Assembly: GCA_040768665.1 (NCBI GenBank)
Contig: JAXGMN010000039.1
Span: forward strand, 65,271-129,270
Length of the DNA stretch: 64,000 bases
From: JABWBD01 sp040768665
GTDB taxonomy: Bacteria; Planctomycetota; Planctomycetia; Pirellulales; Thermoguttaceae
Direction of reading: 5' to 3'
The stretch's first letter is position 1. Every line of letters begins with the position of its first letter. The notes under the pieces were generated by a model. The model was not told the origin of the DNA. It did not search any database and saw nothing but the letters and a program-made list of their open reading frames with translations. Below, piece after piece: positions 17,201 through 25,745 of the stretch. The translations under genes were made by a program, and so were the position numbers.

Positions 17201-17698
17201 GCCTTCGAGGCCGAGGACGGATGGCTGCTGGCCGGCGTCAACGGCTTTGAGCGAGCCGATTGGTCCCACCTGCAGCGTCAGACACTGGCGATCGCCTTGA
17301 GCGGGTTTTACAAGACGGCCGGGATCGACGTCGTGCGGGAGGAAATCCAGGCGCAACTTCCCGTCCACGAGGCCCTGTACGGATTGGATCAGCAGGGGCT
17401 CGTCGTGTGGCCTGGCGAGACCCTCGACTGCGAGATTCACTACGATCTCGACAACGGTCCGCGGGCGGAGCCGCGGGCTCCGGACGGCTCTCCGGTGCAC
17501 TCCGCGCCTGCGCTGGACCGCTCCCGTCTCCTGTTTCACGGCAATCACGTCGCGTGGGAAGCGTGGGTCCGGATGTGGACCGTCCTTTCCGAGCCTGGCC
17601 ACGAGCGAAACGGGCAGCCTCTGCCGCTGCAGACACCCGTTCAAGTCCTTCCCGACAACTCCGCGGCTTCCGCGGTGCAGTACGTTCAAGATACCTAG
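14273..17698 (+). CDS. Large conserved-type multi-pass membrane protein of unknown function
   Basis: 1141 residues, no recognised family. Residues 1-240 are soluble and mixed alpha/beta; 255-540 are strongly helical and charged, with probable coiled-coil segments (RRRSLQVFRDLFSQAETAAA, HEAAEETEQQLRDRIRPVIE). Hydrophobic segments cluster at about 555-615, 660-680 and 765-850 (for example VLPLGLFLLLVINAEVV, VLGVFWFAIAYVARF, ITIATAVITAIPGIFGFLAWEL), giving five or six membrane passes. A basic region follows (RSLRDAGSKRRRQVRKHQRV), then a soluble C-terminal domain of about 230 residues. The gene lies 67 bp after tRNA-Ser, and its antisense strand is also open for a long stretch, an artefact of GC-rich codons. 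Context does not reveal a role. Confidence 0.75.
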   Translation: METAPEAKPMPRAPVPSHSALDDLVAALTAVDPRVRLVPPRILRRVIRHQQGLPRLRVQLAHDSSCVVRREVLLQVVDEVELDELSAGMPEYLILLPQPEAEEILTASPASLLTRYWRLLFHCRVHLHLEEQRASGVIAPTAIRDRLERIGVMRFKEIRGVLLQEGVLHYNADPWTTCVELAATWLELKYFEPGLVPSFFPQLGGDRSLDTILAEMVDADGLYVATRPRGAETPDSADSAAAPEAEPAEPQLSRSSRRRSLQVFRDLFSQAETAAACGNLVRSCILLQRAKRRAPEGSQHRLRNALRGNIHRLVLALQEVLHFSDAEADSWRESIAALAARSAAGLWSPETRLLFDLQKICNDRQRRVYALDVWRWLRSLGRRPLKRPLPWLMEVLVLRHLQAALHRIAAVRIPDSHRRTLHTILHEAAEETEQQLRDRIRPVIEQVLGDAEFVAANIVERVATRKLVEELIDRIVDRGFLNLGDLRDAVARNNLKARDLSGPKELVFGDQLLRADRRMATALDGVYRPGESYMRAIQRISSLAFGTWTGRLLMRYLVLPFGGAYVIEAGVQHLITAVTGQEPVVEHSTMVLPLGLFLLLVINAEVVRQGLVHLSHTVAKTARYLVTELPRQIMEWDAVQRVLRSRVFRGLVRFGAKPAAFTTLIYWLMPRLSVDWQSNPLPVISTFVGANLLLNSRLGRDLEEVTTDWIGRTWHWLGAQVIARLFWLVMDVFRGALEITERVLYSVDEWLRFRSGESQFSLWSKAVLGVFWFAIAYVARFCINLLIEPQVNPIKHFPVVTVSHKVLLPLIPALVGVLELAMEKGLAITIATAVITAIPGIFGFLAWELRENWRLYAANRPATLRPVTVGKHGETVRRLLVWGLHSGTIPKRYAKLRRSLRDAGSKRRRQVRKHQRVLRQTEVDVRRYVERELVWLLNEADCYRVRPIRTGGVQLAPNRIRAELLDEVSGERILAVAFEAEDGWLLAGVNGFERADWSHLQRQTLAIALSGFYKTAGIDVVREEIQAQLPVHEALYGLDQQGLVVWPGETLDCEIHYDLDNGPRAEPRAPDGSPVHSAPALDRSRLLFHGNHVAWEAWVRMWTVLSEPGHERNGQPLPLQTPVQVLPDNSAASAVQYVQDT

Positions 17699-17827
17699 GA
17701 CCGGCGAAACACCGTGCTTGGACGGGGTCGGTTGTCTTTGCGAACCCGTTTGCCTCGACCGTTGCACCGCGTAAGACAAAGAGCGAAGATGGCAGCGTAC
17801 CAGCCTGTTCCGCAAGAGGAATGAGCC

Positions 17828-19540
17828 ATGCAAACGTTGCCCTGCTTTTTCTTTGCCGGCCTGCTCGCCGCGCTTGCCGGCGAGGAGCTCGGAGTCGTCG
17901 TCGAGAAGAACGTGCCCGCAACCATGCGCGACGGGGTCGTGCTGCGAGCCGATGTGTGCAGGCCGGACCGGGGCGGCCCCTACCCGGTGCTCGTCATGCG
18001 AACGCCCTACGGCAAGCGTCACAGCTTCGACCGCTACGTCAAGGCCGGCTACATCGTGGTCTGCCAGGATGCGCGGGGGCGATATGCTTCCGACGGGAAC
18101 TACGAATCGTTCGTCCGCTTCCAGACGCACGACGCCGAGGACGGCTATGATACCGTCCAGTGGGCGGCTCGCCTGACCGGTTCGAACGGCAAGGTCGGCA
18201 CGTTCGGAGCCTCGTACAACGCCTTTCTTCAGTGGCGATTGGCCCCGCTGGAACCGCCGGCGCTGGTGGCCATGTCGGCCCAAACGATTCCCGGCCGGTA
18301 TATCGATCTGGAAGGCCCCGGCACAATCCGGCCCGGCCGACGCCTGCGATGGTGGATCCATACCATGGCGCCCGACATGCTTCGCCGTGCCGAAATTCAG
18401 TCTGCCGTCGCGCTCGACGCCGACCAGTGGATGGACTTCGCTGCCTGGCTCGACCTGCCGCGCGAGCTGTTCGGGCACGAAAGCGACTCGGTCTTCCACT
18501 GGCTGCGAAACCCGCACACCGATCCGTGGCAGCTCCAGCTCGGCTGCAAGGAGATCGCCGTGCCGAATCTCGACGTCGTCGGCTGGTATGACCACTGCAA
18601 CGGCGATATGCTCCTCTACCGCACGCTGGCGCGTGAGGGCAAAACCGACCGCGCGCGTCGCGACTCTCGCATCGTCATCGGCCCCTGGGGCCACTCCACG
18701 CGGGGCAAACGCAAGTTCGGGCCTATCGACTTCGGCTCCGAAGCCGCCATGAACCTCGTCGCGCTGGACATCCGCTGGTTCGACCACTGGTTGAAGGGAG
18801 AAGACAACGGCATTGACCGCGAGCCGCCGGTCAAGATCTTCGTGATGGGCGACAACCGCTGGCGCGGCGAACGCGAGTGGCCCCTGCTCCGCGCCCGCAA
18901 TGAAATTCTCTACCTGACCAGCGGCGGCCATGCCAACACGCCCGCCGGCGACGGAAAGCTGCTCCCGCAATCCGCGGCCGGAGGAGAGGATCAGTATACG
19001 TACGATCCGGACAACCCCGTCCCGTCGCTGCACGGGAAGGCCTCGTTCGCCATGGTTGCGGACCAGCGGCCGCTGTCCGATCGACAAGACATCCTGGTCT
19101 ACCAGTCGGAGCCGCTGGCGGAACGGATCGAAGTGACCGGCAATCCCGTGGTCGAACTGCACGCCGCCTCATCGGCGCCCGACACCGACTGGTTCGTACG
19201 GCTGATCGACGTCGCTCCGGACGGTCTATCTCGCGATGTCTGCCAAGGGCTGGTTCGCGCCCGGTATCGCAACGGTCTGGAAAACCCCAGCCCGGTCGCA
19301 CCGGGCGAAGTCGTTTGCTACACGATCCGCATGGGCCCCACATCAAACGCTTTCCTGCTGGGCCATCGCATTCGCCTGGATGTAACCAGTTCTGATTTCC
19401 CGAACTACGATCGCAACCACAACACCGCGTTGGACCAGAACGCCGACGCCACGATGGTCGTCGCGCGCCAGACGGTCCACCATGGCGGCATGCGTGCCTC
19501 GAAGATCGTCCTGCCGCGGGTCTTTTCTCCCGGCCCGTAA
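17828..19540 (+). CDS. Secreted CocE/NonD-family (X-Pro dipeptidyl-peptidase-like) hydrolase
   Basis: 570 residues with a short signal peptide (MQTLPCFFFAGLLAALAG). The alpha/beta hydrolase core has MRDGVVLRADVCRP, the oxyanion/entry region MRTPYGKR and CQDARGRYASDGNYE. The nucleophile elbow is GASYNA (Ser near residue 129; family consensus GxSYxG, the last Gly is Ala here). The Asp region is LDVVGWYDHCNG and the His is in GPWGHST. The C-terminal jelly-roll domain (about 385-565) fits the family (RLDVTSSDFPNYDRNHN). Members cleave acyl or peptide bonds (cocaine esterase, glutaryl acylase, X-Pro peptidase); the substrate here is unknown. The start follows AAGAGG, and the EgtB-like gene begins 26 bp after its stop, so they may share a transcript. 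Confidence 0.9.
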   Translation: MQTLPCFFFAGLLAALAGEELGVVVEKNVPATMRDGVVLRADVCRPDRGGPYPVLVMRTPYGKRHSFDRYVKAGYIVVCQDARGRYASDGNYESFVRFQTHDAEDGYDTVQWAARLTGSNGKVGTFGASYNAFLQWRLAPLEPPALVAMSAQTIPGRYIDLEGPGTIRPGRRLRWWIHTMAPDMLRRAEIQSAVALDADQWMDFAAWLDLPRELFGHESDSVFHWLRNPHTDPWQLQLGCKEIAVPNLDVVGWYDHCNGDMLLYRTLAREGKTDRARRDSRIVIGPWGHSTRGKRKFGPIDFGSEAAMNLVALDIRWFDHWLKGEDNGIDREPPVKIFVMGDNRWRGEREWPLLRARNEILYLTSGGHANTPAGDGKLLPQSAAGGEDQYTYDPDNPVPSLHGKASFAMVADQRPLSDRQDILVYQSEPLAERIEVTGNPVVELHAASSAPDTDWFVRLIDVAPDGLSRDVCQGLVRARYRNGLENPSPVAPGEVVCYTIRMGPTSNAFLLGHRIRLDVTSSDFPNYDRNHNTALDQNADATMVVARQTVHHGGMRASKIVLPRVFSPGP

Positions 19541-19566
19541 GGTCCGCGAACAAAGGAGTCGAGCAC

Positions 19567-20880
19567 GTGCAACTCCGCGAAGTCGACCGCCAAACGCTGT
19601 TGGAACAGTTCCGCTCGGTTCGCCTGGCGAGCGTTGCCATGTGCAAGCCGCTTTCGGCGGAAGAGCACCGCATCCAGCCGATGGCCGACGCGAGTCCGCC
19701 GTGGTGGAACCTCGGACACACGAGCTGGTTCTTTGTCCGCAATGTCATCGAGCCGTTCGGGGGCGAAAGGCTGCCGGAGGATGCGGACTTCGACTTCGTG
19801 CTGAATTCGTATTATGTTTCGCTCGGCAGCCGCGTGCCGCGTCCGCGGCGAGGGCTGATTTCCAGGCCGACCAACGACGAGATCTATCGCTACCGCGCTA
19901 CGGTCGATCAGCGGGTGGAGCACTTGCTGGAAACGGCAAGCGACGACCGTCTCGAGGAACTGTCCTTTGTGCTGACCGTTGGGATGCACCACGAGCGGCA
20001 GCATCAGGAGTTGTTCTATACGGAAATCAAGAACATCCTTTACCAGAATCCGCCTCCGTTGCGCCGACCCTACCGGGAGATCGCCGCAGCATCACCGGCC
20101 GCCGAGCCGCCCGGAGGTTGGGAGTTCATCGAGTTCGAAGGCGGACTCCACGAGTTCGGCTGCCTGGAGGATGGCTGGTGCTGGGACAACGAACTGCCGG
20201 TCCACAAGTATTATCTGCCGGATTTCGCTTTTGCGGACCGGCTGGTTACCAATGGCGAATACCTCGAGTTTGTCGAAGACGGCGCCTACCGTAGCCAACT
20301 GCTCTGGTTGGACAATGGCTGGGCTCGGGCGCAGGAGGAAGGTTGGGAAGCGCCGCTTTACTGGGAGCAGCGGGACGGCCGCTGGTGGATCTGGACCCTC
20401 GGCGGTCTGCGCGAACTCGATCCGAACGAACCCGTTTGCCACGTCGGCTTCTACGAGGCCGACGCGTTCGCCCGGTGGAAATCGGAGACCAACGCCAGAT
20501 TGCGGGGCGCCCGCCTTCCGACGGAGCGGGAATGGGAATATGCGGCGCGGACTGCCGGCGTCGATGCGGTCCACGCGAACCTGTTGGATTCCGGTCGCCT
20601 GCACCCGGCCGCGCCCGCATGCTCTTCTTCGCCGATAAGCGCGATGTTGGGCGATGTCTGGGAATGGACATCCAGCTATTATGAGCCGTATCCAGGATAT
20701 CGGCCGTTTCGCGGGACACTGGCCGAGTACAACGGAAAGTTCATGGACAATCAGCGGGTGCTCCGTGGCGGATCCTGCGTTACCGAGCGCGATCATGTCC
20801 GTATCAGCTACCGGAACTTCTGGTCGGCCGCGGCACGGTTTCAATTCACGGGGTTTCGGTTGGCACGAGACGCAGGTTAG
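19567..20880 (+). CDS. EgtB-like ergothioneine/thiol-histidine synthase family protein
   Basis: 437 residues. The N-terminal DinB-like helical domain (about 10-160) has GHTSWFF and HHERQHQELF, giving the three-His iron site of the non-heme iron sulfoxide synthases EgtB, OvoA and SenA. The C-terminal formylglycine-generating-enzyme-like domain (about 175-437) has NGEYLEFVEDGAY, RLPTEREWEYAA, DVWEWTSS and RVLRGGSC. This architecture and length are normal for EgtB, which joins a sulfur donor to hercynine. GTG 19567 follows AGGAG. The partner methyltransferase EgtD, usually adjacent, is not present here; downstream are only palindromic repeats. It could therefore act on another substrate or rely on an egtD elsewhere. 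Confidence 0.88.
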   Translation: MQLREVDRQTLLEQFRSVRLASVAMCKPLSAEEHRIQPMADASPPWWNLGHTSWFFVRNVIEPFGGERLPEDADFDFVLNSYYVSLGSRVPRPRRGLISRPTNDEIYRYRATVDQRVEHLLETASDDRLEELSFVLTVGMHHERQHQELFYTEIKNILYQNPPPLRRPYREIAAASPAAEPPGGWEFIEFEGGLHEFGCLEDGWCWDNELPVHKYYLPDFAFADRLVTNGEYLEFVEDGAYRSQLLWLDNGWARAQEEGWEAPLYWEQRDGRWWIWTLGGLRELDPNEPVCHVGFYEADAFARWKSETNARLRGARLPTEREWEYAARTAGVDAVHANLLDSGRLHPAAPACSSSPISAMLGDVWEWTSSYYEPYPGYRPFRGTLAEYNGKFMDNQRVLRGGSCVTERDHVRISYRNFWSAAARFQFTGFRLARDAG

Positions 20881-20884
20881 GATT

Positions 20885-20971
20885 GATCGAGAAATAAGTG
20901 TCAGGAACCATTTGCCGGAAACCGGCCCTTCGGGTGCTTCGCACAAATGGTTCCTGACACTTTTTTCTCGA
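20885..20971. repeat. Palindromic repeat (GTGTCAGGAACC type)
   Basis: Inverted repeat with arms ATCGAGAAA...GTGTCAGGAACCATTT and AAATGGTTCCTGACAC...TTTCTCGAT, immediately after the egtB-like stop codon. One arm ends in a run of six T, so it may also terminate transcription. Confidence 0.85.
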
Positions 20972-20983
20972 TTCATCTTGATT

Positions 20984-21067
20984 CATCCGTGCCTCGGCCT
21001 TGCCATCCGTGCTACTTTGCCTTTCAGTTGTTCTCATAGCACGGATGGCAAGGCCGGGGCACGGATG
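20984..21067. repeat. Palindromic repeat (CATCCGTGC type)
   Basis: A near-perfect inverted repeat with 30-bp arms (CATCCGTGCCTCGGCCTTGC and its complement) and a loop of about 24 bp. It lies 12 bp after the preceding palindrome. The remaining 400 bp up to the peptidase start hold no supported gene. Confidence 0.85.
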
Positions 21068-21465
21068 ACGATGAGGAGCACACGCGGGAGCCGGACAAGC
21101 CGATGGAACGCCCGTGTTTTCCCACTTTCCACCCGATCCCATCGAGGTTGCTCGATGGTGAAGCCGGATTGCCGGCCAGCCCGCGCGCCCCCTATCTCAG
21201 TTCAAACCCATTCTTGATGATCGCTGCGAAAGGAGGTTGGACGCCGCTCAATATCGCCTTTTTGCGCCGCAGAGGGTATAACGGACGAGCGGGCCCGACA
21301 ACGGCGACTGCCCACAGGAAGGAGTTCCAAGCATGCCGCCGCCCTGATTCGAAAACGCGGTTTTCATCGTCCTCTGTGTTCTGCTGGCCCCGCATATCCT
21401 GGCACCTCATTGGGTTTTTGCCCCGGAATTCCACCAACCCCCCACGTGCCCCTGGAGACGGATCC

Positions 21466-22965
21466 ATGCCTTGCCACCCCGCTGCTGTTGCCATGATTCT
21501 CGGCTGTGTTCTTGCGGCCGGCCAGGCCGCCCCCCGGCAACACCCGATCGATCCTTTGCTTCGCACCGTCGACTTGAACATTGGTCAACAGGCTGAGGTG
21601 AAACTGTGCGACGGCTCGACCGCCACCGTGAAACTCGTGGGCCTGGAAGAACGCCGCGACACGCTTCGCGGTGCGGTCCGCGAAGCCCGTGTGACGGTCG
21701 AGGTCAACGGCCGGCGCGCGGCGCTGGCGGCCGCCTACTACCGGTTGCCGGTCACCGTGGGCGGAGTGCAGATCGATTGCGCGGCGACCAGGGGGATCGC
21801 CACGCCCGAACAGAACCCGTGGGCGTTGGATGCCGATGCCCGGTTCCGGCTCTGGCCGGCCGCTTCAGCTTGGATTCGACCGGGTACGTTCACCTACCCG
21901 GCCAAGCAGAAGTGGTTCGCCAGCGACACGCAGATGGCCAACGATCCGGTCTACGTCGACGGCGGCGAGATCCCGGCCAACAAGAGGATTTACTATCACT
22001 GGGGTCTGGATATCGGCGGCTCCGAAGGCCAAGTCGAAGTGGTGGCGGCGGCCGACGCCGTCGTGCTCTCGCTGGGAGAGAAAGTGCACCAAAGCGTCGA
22101 GAAGTCCTCCCCGGTCCGCCCCCGCTACGACGTCATCTATCTCCGCGACGACCGCGGCTGGTACCATCGCTACAGCCATCTGCACACGATCGAGCCGTCG
22201 CTCGAACTCGGCCAGCGCGTGAAGATGGGGCAGACGATCGGCCTGTTGGGCAAAGAGGGAGGCAGCGGCGGGTGGTCGCACCTGCACTTCGATCTCTCGG
22301 CGATGCAGCCCAGCGGACGCTACGGCATCGTGGAGGGCTACGCCTTTCTCTGGCAGGCCTATCACGACGCCCACGCCACCGAGATCGAAGCCGTCGCCCG
22401 CCCGCACCAGGTCGCCTGGACCGGGGAACCCGTCGCGCTCGACGGCAGGCTGTCCTGGAGCCGCCAAGGTCCCGAACACATCCGCAGCTACCAGTGGACC
22501 TTCTGCGACGGCACCGGTGCGGCCGGGCCGACAACCCGGCGCGAATACGACCGCGCGGGGATGTATACGGAGATTCTGAAGGTGACGGACGACCGCGGAA
22601 ACGCCGACTACGACTTCGCCGTGGTGCAAGTCATCGACCGCGACCACCCGGACCAGGTGCCGCCGTCGATCCATCCGGTCTACTGGCCGACCGAAAAGAT
22701 CCAGCCGGGCGACGAGATCACGTTCAAGGTCCGCACGTTCCGCGTGGCGCCCGACGAAGGGGAGGAAACCTGGGACTTCGGCGATGGCTCGCCTCCGGTC
22801 ACCGTCCAGTCGGACGGCAACGCCGTGAAGCACGCGAAGGACGGCTACGCGGTCACCAGCCACCGGTATGAGAAGCCGGGGGATTACCTCGTGAGCGTCC
22901 GCCGGACCAACCGCCGCGGTGAAACCGCGATCAACCGGCTGCACGTGCGAGTCGAGCCGCGGTAG
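21466..22965 (+). CDS. Exported M23-family metallopeptidase-like protein with PKD-type domains
   Basis: ATG 21466 with GGAG upstream begins a signal peptide (MPCHPAAVAMILGCVLAAG); the longer open frame from 21103 lacks these signs. The 500-residue product has an N-terminal region of about 150 residues, then a LytM/M23 domain with YHWGLDIGG (His and Asp zinc ligands, about residue 178) and SHLHFDLS (HxH, about 272). Two PKD-like beta domains follow (about 320-400 and 415-495; QWTFCDGTG, WDFGDGSPPVTVQSDG). M23 enzymes cut peptidoglycan cross-links. In a planctomycete the wall is thin or unusual, so the substrate is uncertain. The TPR lipoprotein begins 59 bp downstream, so the two may be co-transcribed. 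Confidence 0.85.
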   Translation: MPCHPAAVAMILGCVLAAGQAAPRQHPIDPLLRTVDLNIGQQAEVKLCDGSTATVKLVGLEERRDTLRGAVREARVTVEVNGRRAALAAAYYRLPVTVGGVQIDCAATRGIATPEQNPWALDADARFRLWPAASAWIRPGTFTYPAKQKWFASDTQMANDPVYVDGGEIPANKRIYYHWGLDIGGSEGQVEVVAAADAVVLSLGEKVHQSVEKSSPVRPRYDVIYLRDDRGWYHRYSHLHTIEPSLELGQRVKMGQTIGLLGKEGGSGGWSHLHFDLSAMQPSGRYGIVEGYAFLWQAYHDAHATEIEAVARPHQVAWTGEPVALDGRLSWSRQGPEHIRSYQWTFCDGTGAAGPTTRREYDRAGMYTEILKVTDDRGNADYDFAVVQVIDRDHPDQVPPSIHPVYWPTEKIQPGDEITFKVRTFRVAPDEGEETWDFGDGSPPVTVQSDGNAVKHAKDGYAVTSHRYEKPGDYLVSVRRTNRRGETAINRLHVRVEPR

Positions 22966-23024
22966 CCAGAGAACTCCTCCGATTTCCCAACTTTTTCAGT
23001 GATCTTTTCAAGGGGCAAGTTCCC

Positions 23025-25394
23025 ATGCGTTTTGGATATGGAACTGCTGTTGTCCTTCTTGCCGTTCTGGCGGGCGGCTGTTCCAAACCGCGGACGGATG
23101 CGGTCGAGCGCGACCGAGGTGTAAGCGGCGTCGCGACCCTCGCCGCCACGGAGCACGGGCTGATCGACATCCTCGATCCCCTCGACGGCGCACTGTTTCC
23201 GCTCGAGATCGCGCCGCCGACCTTCCGCTGGCAAGACAAGAACCCCGCTTGCGACACATGGCGCGTTGAAGTCCGATTGCAGGACGCCCGCCCAATGCAG
23301 TTCCTGAGCGGTTCGCAACAATGGACCCCGACCGCGGAATCCTGGCAGTCCATCAAGCGCCAATCCCGGCAAACCGACGCGGTGGTGACGATCCTCGGCG
23401 CCAGCCTCGCCGCACCGGATGCCGTCCTGTCCCGAGGAAGCGTCTCGATCCGCACGTCGATCGACGAGGTCGGGGCGCCGATTTTCTACCGCGAGGTCGT
23501 TTTGCCGTTTCGCGAGGCGGTCAAGGATCCCTCGCGGATCCGATGGCGGTTTGGAGAAATCTCCTCCAACGAGCAGCCGCCGGTCGTGCTCGAGAAACTG
23601 CCCGTCTGCGGAAACTGCCATTCCTTTTCTGCCGATGGCGCAGTCCTCGGCATGGACGTCGACTACGCCAACGACCGGGGATCTTACGCGATCACCCCCG
23701 TCGACAAGGAGATGATCCTCGACGACGAAAAGGTCATTACCTGGAACGATTACAAGCGGGAAGACGGGGAGCCGACGTTCGGTCTTCTGTCGCAGGTCTC
23801 ACCCGACGGGCGCTACGTGGTCAGCACCGTGAAAGACCGGTCCGTTTTCGTCGCGACGGAGGATCTGGAGTTCAGCCAGCTTTTTTTCCCCGTCAAGGGA
23901 ATCCTGGCCGTCTACGATCGGAAGACAAAAGCGTTTCGCTCGCTGCCCGGGGCCGACGACCCGGCGTTTGTCCAGAGCAACCCCTCGTGGAGCCCCGATG
24001 GGAAATACCTGGTCTTCGCCCGGAGCAAAGCCTATCGCCTGAAACACGTCCGCGACGACGCCCCCGCGCTGCTCACGGCGAAGCAGTGCCAGGAATTCCT
24101 GGAAGGCGGGAAGACGTTCCTCTTCGATCTCTACCGTGTTCCGTTTAGCGGCGGCGAGGGAGGCACGGCGGAACCGCTGGCAGGGGCGTCTGGCAACGGC
24201 ATGAGCAACTACTTTCCCAAGTATTCGCCCGACGGCAAATGGATCGTCTTCTGCCGGGCCAAGAGCTTCATGCTTCTTCAACCCGACAGCGAATTGTACA
24301 TCCTCCCGTCTCAAGGCGGCGAAGCACGCAGGCTCGAGTGCAACACGCCTCGGATGAACTCCTGGCACAGTTGGTCGCCCAACGGCCGGTGGCTGGTGTT
24401 TTCCTCCCAGGCGTTTTCGCCGTACACGCAGCTTTTTCTCACCCATATCGACCAGCAAGGCGCCAGCAGTGTGCCGGTGCTGCTCTCGCGGTTCACCAGC
24501 CCCGATCGCGCGGCCAACATCCCCGAGTTCGTCAATACCAGGTCCGGCGCGATCGAAGGGATCGTTGTGAACTTTCTCGACGACTACAATTTCTTCCGAG
24601 CCGCGTCCGCCTTCCTGAACAACGGCCGAGACACCGCATCGGCGGCCCCGCTGCTTCGCAAGGCCCTGGAATTGAACCCGGACCACATCCGGTCTCGCCT
24701 GGAGCTTGCGGCGATTCTCACGGAGGAAGGCAAGTTTGAAGAGGCAAGAGCCCACATCAACCACGTTCTCGCGATCGAGCCCGACCAGATCGACGCACTC
24801 CACGGCCTTGCCGTGATACTTGCCAAGGAGGGAAAGCCGGAGGAAGCGGCCGACCAGTGCCGACGAGCACTCGAAATATCGCCCGATTCCCCGGTCGCGC
24901 ATCTCAATTTGGGACAGACGCTCCTGGAAACCGGCAGACTGGATGAGGCCGTGGAGCACCTGGCCGAGGCCCTTCGCCTGCGGCCCGACGACGCGATGAC
25001 GAATTACTATTGGGGAACCGTTTTGCACCGCCGCGCGAAGCCGCTCGAGGCGGCAACCTACTATCGTCGCGCGGTGGAATTGGATTCGGAGTTTATCCCG
25101 GCGATGTTGGCCATCGCCACCCTTTGTATCGCCAATGCTCAAGCCGATCCGGCACAGATCGACGAGGCGCTGGCTCTGGCCAAGAAAGCCTCGGATCGGA
25201 CGAGCAACAACGACTTGCAGGTCCTGCGGGTCCTTGCCGCGGTGTACGCCGTTAACGGCCAAATCGATGAGGCAGCCGACACCGCGCGCCGGGCGCGGGA
25301 CATCGCGCGCGTGGTTGGCGACCAAGACTCAGTCGCCCGAATCCAACGGATGCTGAACCTCTACGAAGAGATCCAAGCCGAGAGTCGCAAGTAA
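23025..25394 (+). CDS. Lipoprotein with heme motif, PD40 beta-propeller and TPR repeats
   Basis: 789 residues starting with a lipoprotein signal (VVLLAVLAGGCSKP; lipobox LAGGC). A heme-binding type motif, CGNCHS, lies near residue 197. A TolB-like PD40 propeller follows (SQVSPDGRYVVS, NPSWSPDGKYLVFARSK, PKYSPDGKWIVFCRAK, WHSWSPNGRWLVFSSQ; about 245-490). At least six TPRs run from about 525 to 780 (LLRKALELNPDHIRSRLELA, ADQCRRALEISPDSPVAHLN). ATG 23025 has AAGGGG upstream. Cell-surface location is likely. The single CxxCH might bind one heme or be structural. Together with the genes at 27.4 and 29.8 kb it suggests an extracytoplasmic heme/TPR theme. Function unknown. Confidence 0.8.
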   Translation: MRFGYGTAVVLLAVLAGGCSKPRTDAVERDRGVSGVATLAATEHGLIDILDPLDGALFPLEIAPPTFRWQDKNPACDTWRVEVRLQDARPMQFLSGSQQWTPTAESWQSIKRQSRQTDAVVTILGASLAAPDAVLSRGSVSIRTSIDEVGAPIFYREVVLPFREAVKDPSRIRWRFGEISSNEQPPVVLEKLPVCGNCHSFSADGAVLGMDVDYANDRGSYAITPVDKEMILDDEKVITWNDYKREDGEPTFGLLSQVSPDGRYVVSTVKDRSVFVATEDLEFSQLFFPVKGILAVYDRKTKAFRSLPGADDPAFVQSNPSWSPDGKYLVFARSKAYRLKHVRDDAPALLTAKQCQEFLEGGKTFLFDLYRVPFSGGEGGTAEPLAGASGNGMSNYFPKYSPDGKWIVFCRAKSFMLLQPDSELYILPSQGGEARRLECNTPRMNSWHSWSPNGRWLVFSSQAFSPYTQLFLTHIDQQGASSVPVLLSRFTSPDRAANIPEFVNTRSGAIEGIVVNFLDDYNFFRAASAFLNNGRDTASAAPLLRKALELNPDHIRSRLELAAILTEEGKFEEARAHINHVLAIEPDQIDALHGLAVILAKEGKPEEAADQCRRALEISPDSPVAHLNLGQTLLETGRLDEAVEHLAEALRLRPDDAMTNYYWGTVLHRRAKPLEAATYYRRAVELDSEFIPAMLAIATLCIANAQADPAQIDEALALAKKASDRTSNNDLQVLRVLAAVYAVNGQIDEAADTARRARDIARVVGDQDSVARIQRMLNLYEEIQAESRK

Positions 25395-25745
25395 TCGTTA
25401 ACTTTGCGCGCGCAAAACCGTAGGGAGCCGAAGGCGACCGAATCGGGCAAGCCTCCGGTTAAAGGCAGCCTGGTTCCGCTCAACTTCAGACGGAAGGCTG
25501 GCGATTGGCTGCTACAGGTGAGCTTTTCCATCTTTCGGAGGGGTTTTGTGTGCACTTTAGATGGGTTATATACCCGTCAATTTGATTATGGTCCGGGGAA
25601 GTGGTGAAAAAAGCCAAACCTGGGGCTTGACGGGAATTCCGTTTTTGATTGTGCTATGCGGAGGTAGCCGGCCTCGTCGTAGTTCTCATCGAACTGCACC
25701 GTGGGGGGACGGTGCGTCAGGGAAGCCCACACAGGAGATTCGATC
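25395..25745. other. Intergenic gap before lipoprotein/DUF1559 pair
   Basis: About 350 bp without a supported gene. A GTG-rich hairpin (GCACCGTGGGGGGACGGTGC) lies about 50 bp before the lipoprotein start and could be a leader structure. Confidence 0.5.

Noticed and set aside
15164..19162. 1332-codon open frame on the minus strand opposite the large membrane protein and the CocE hydrolase
   Set aside because: It is antisense to two convincing genes and spans their intergenic gap. The length follows from GC-rich third positions; its sequence is low-complexity and Arg/Gly/Asp-biased without domains.
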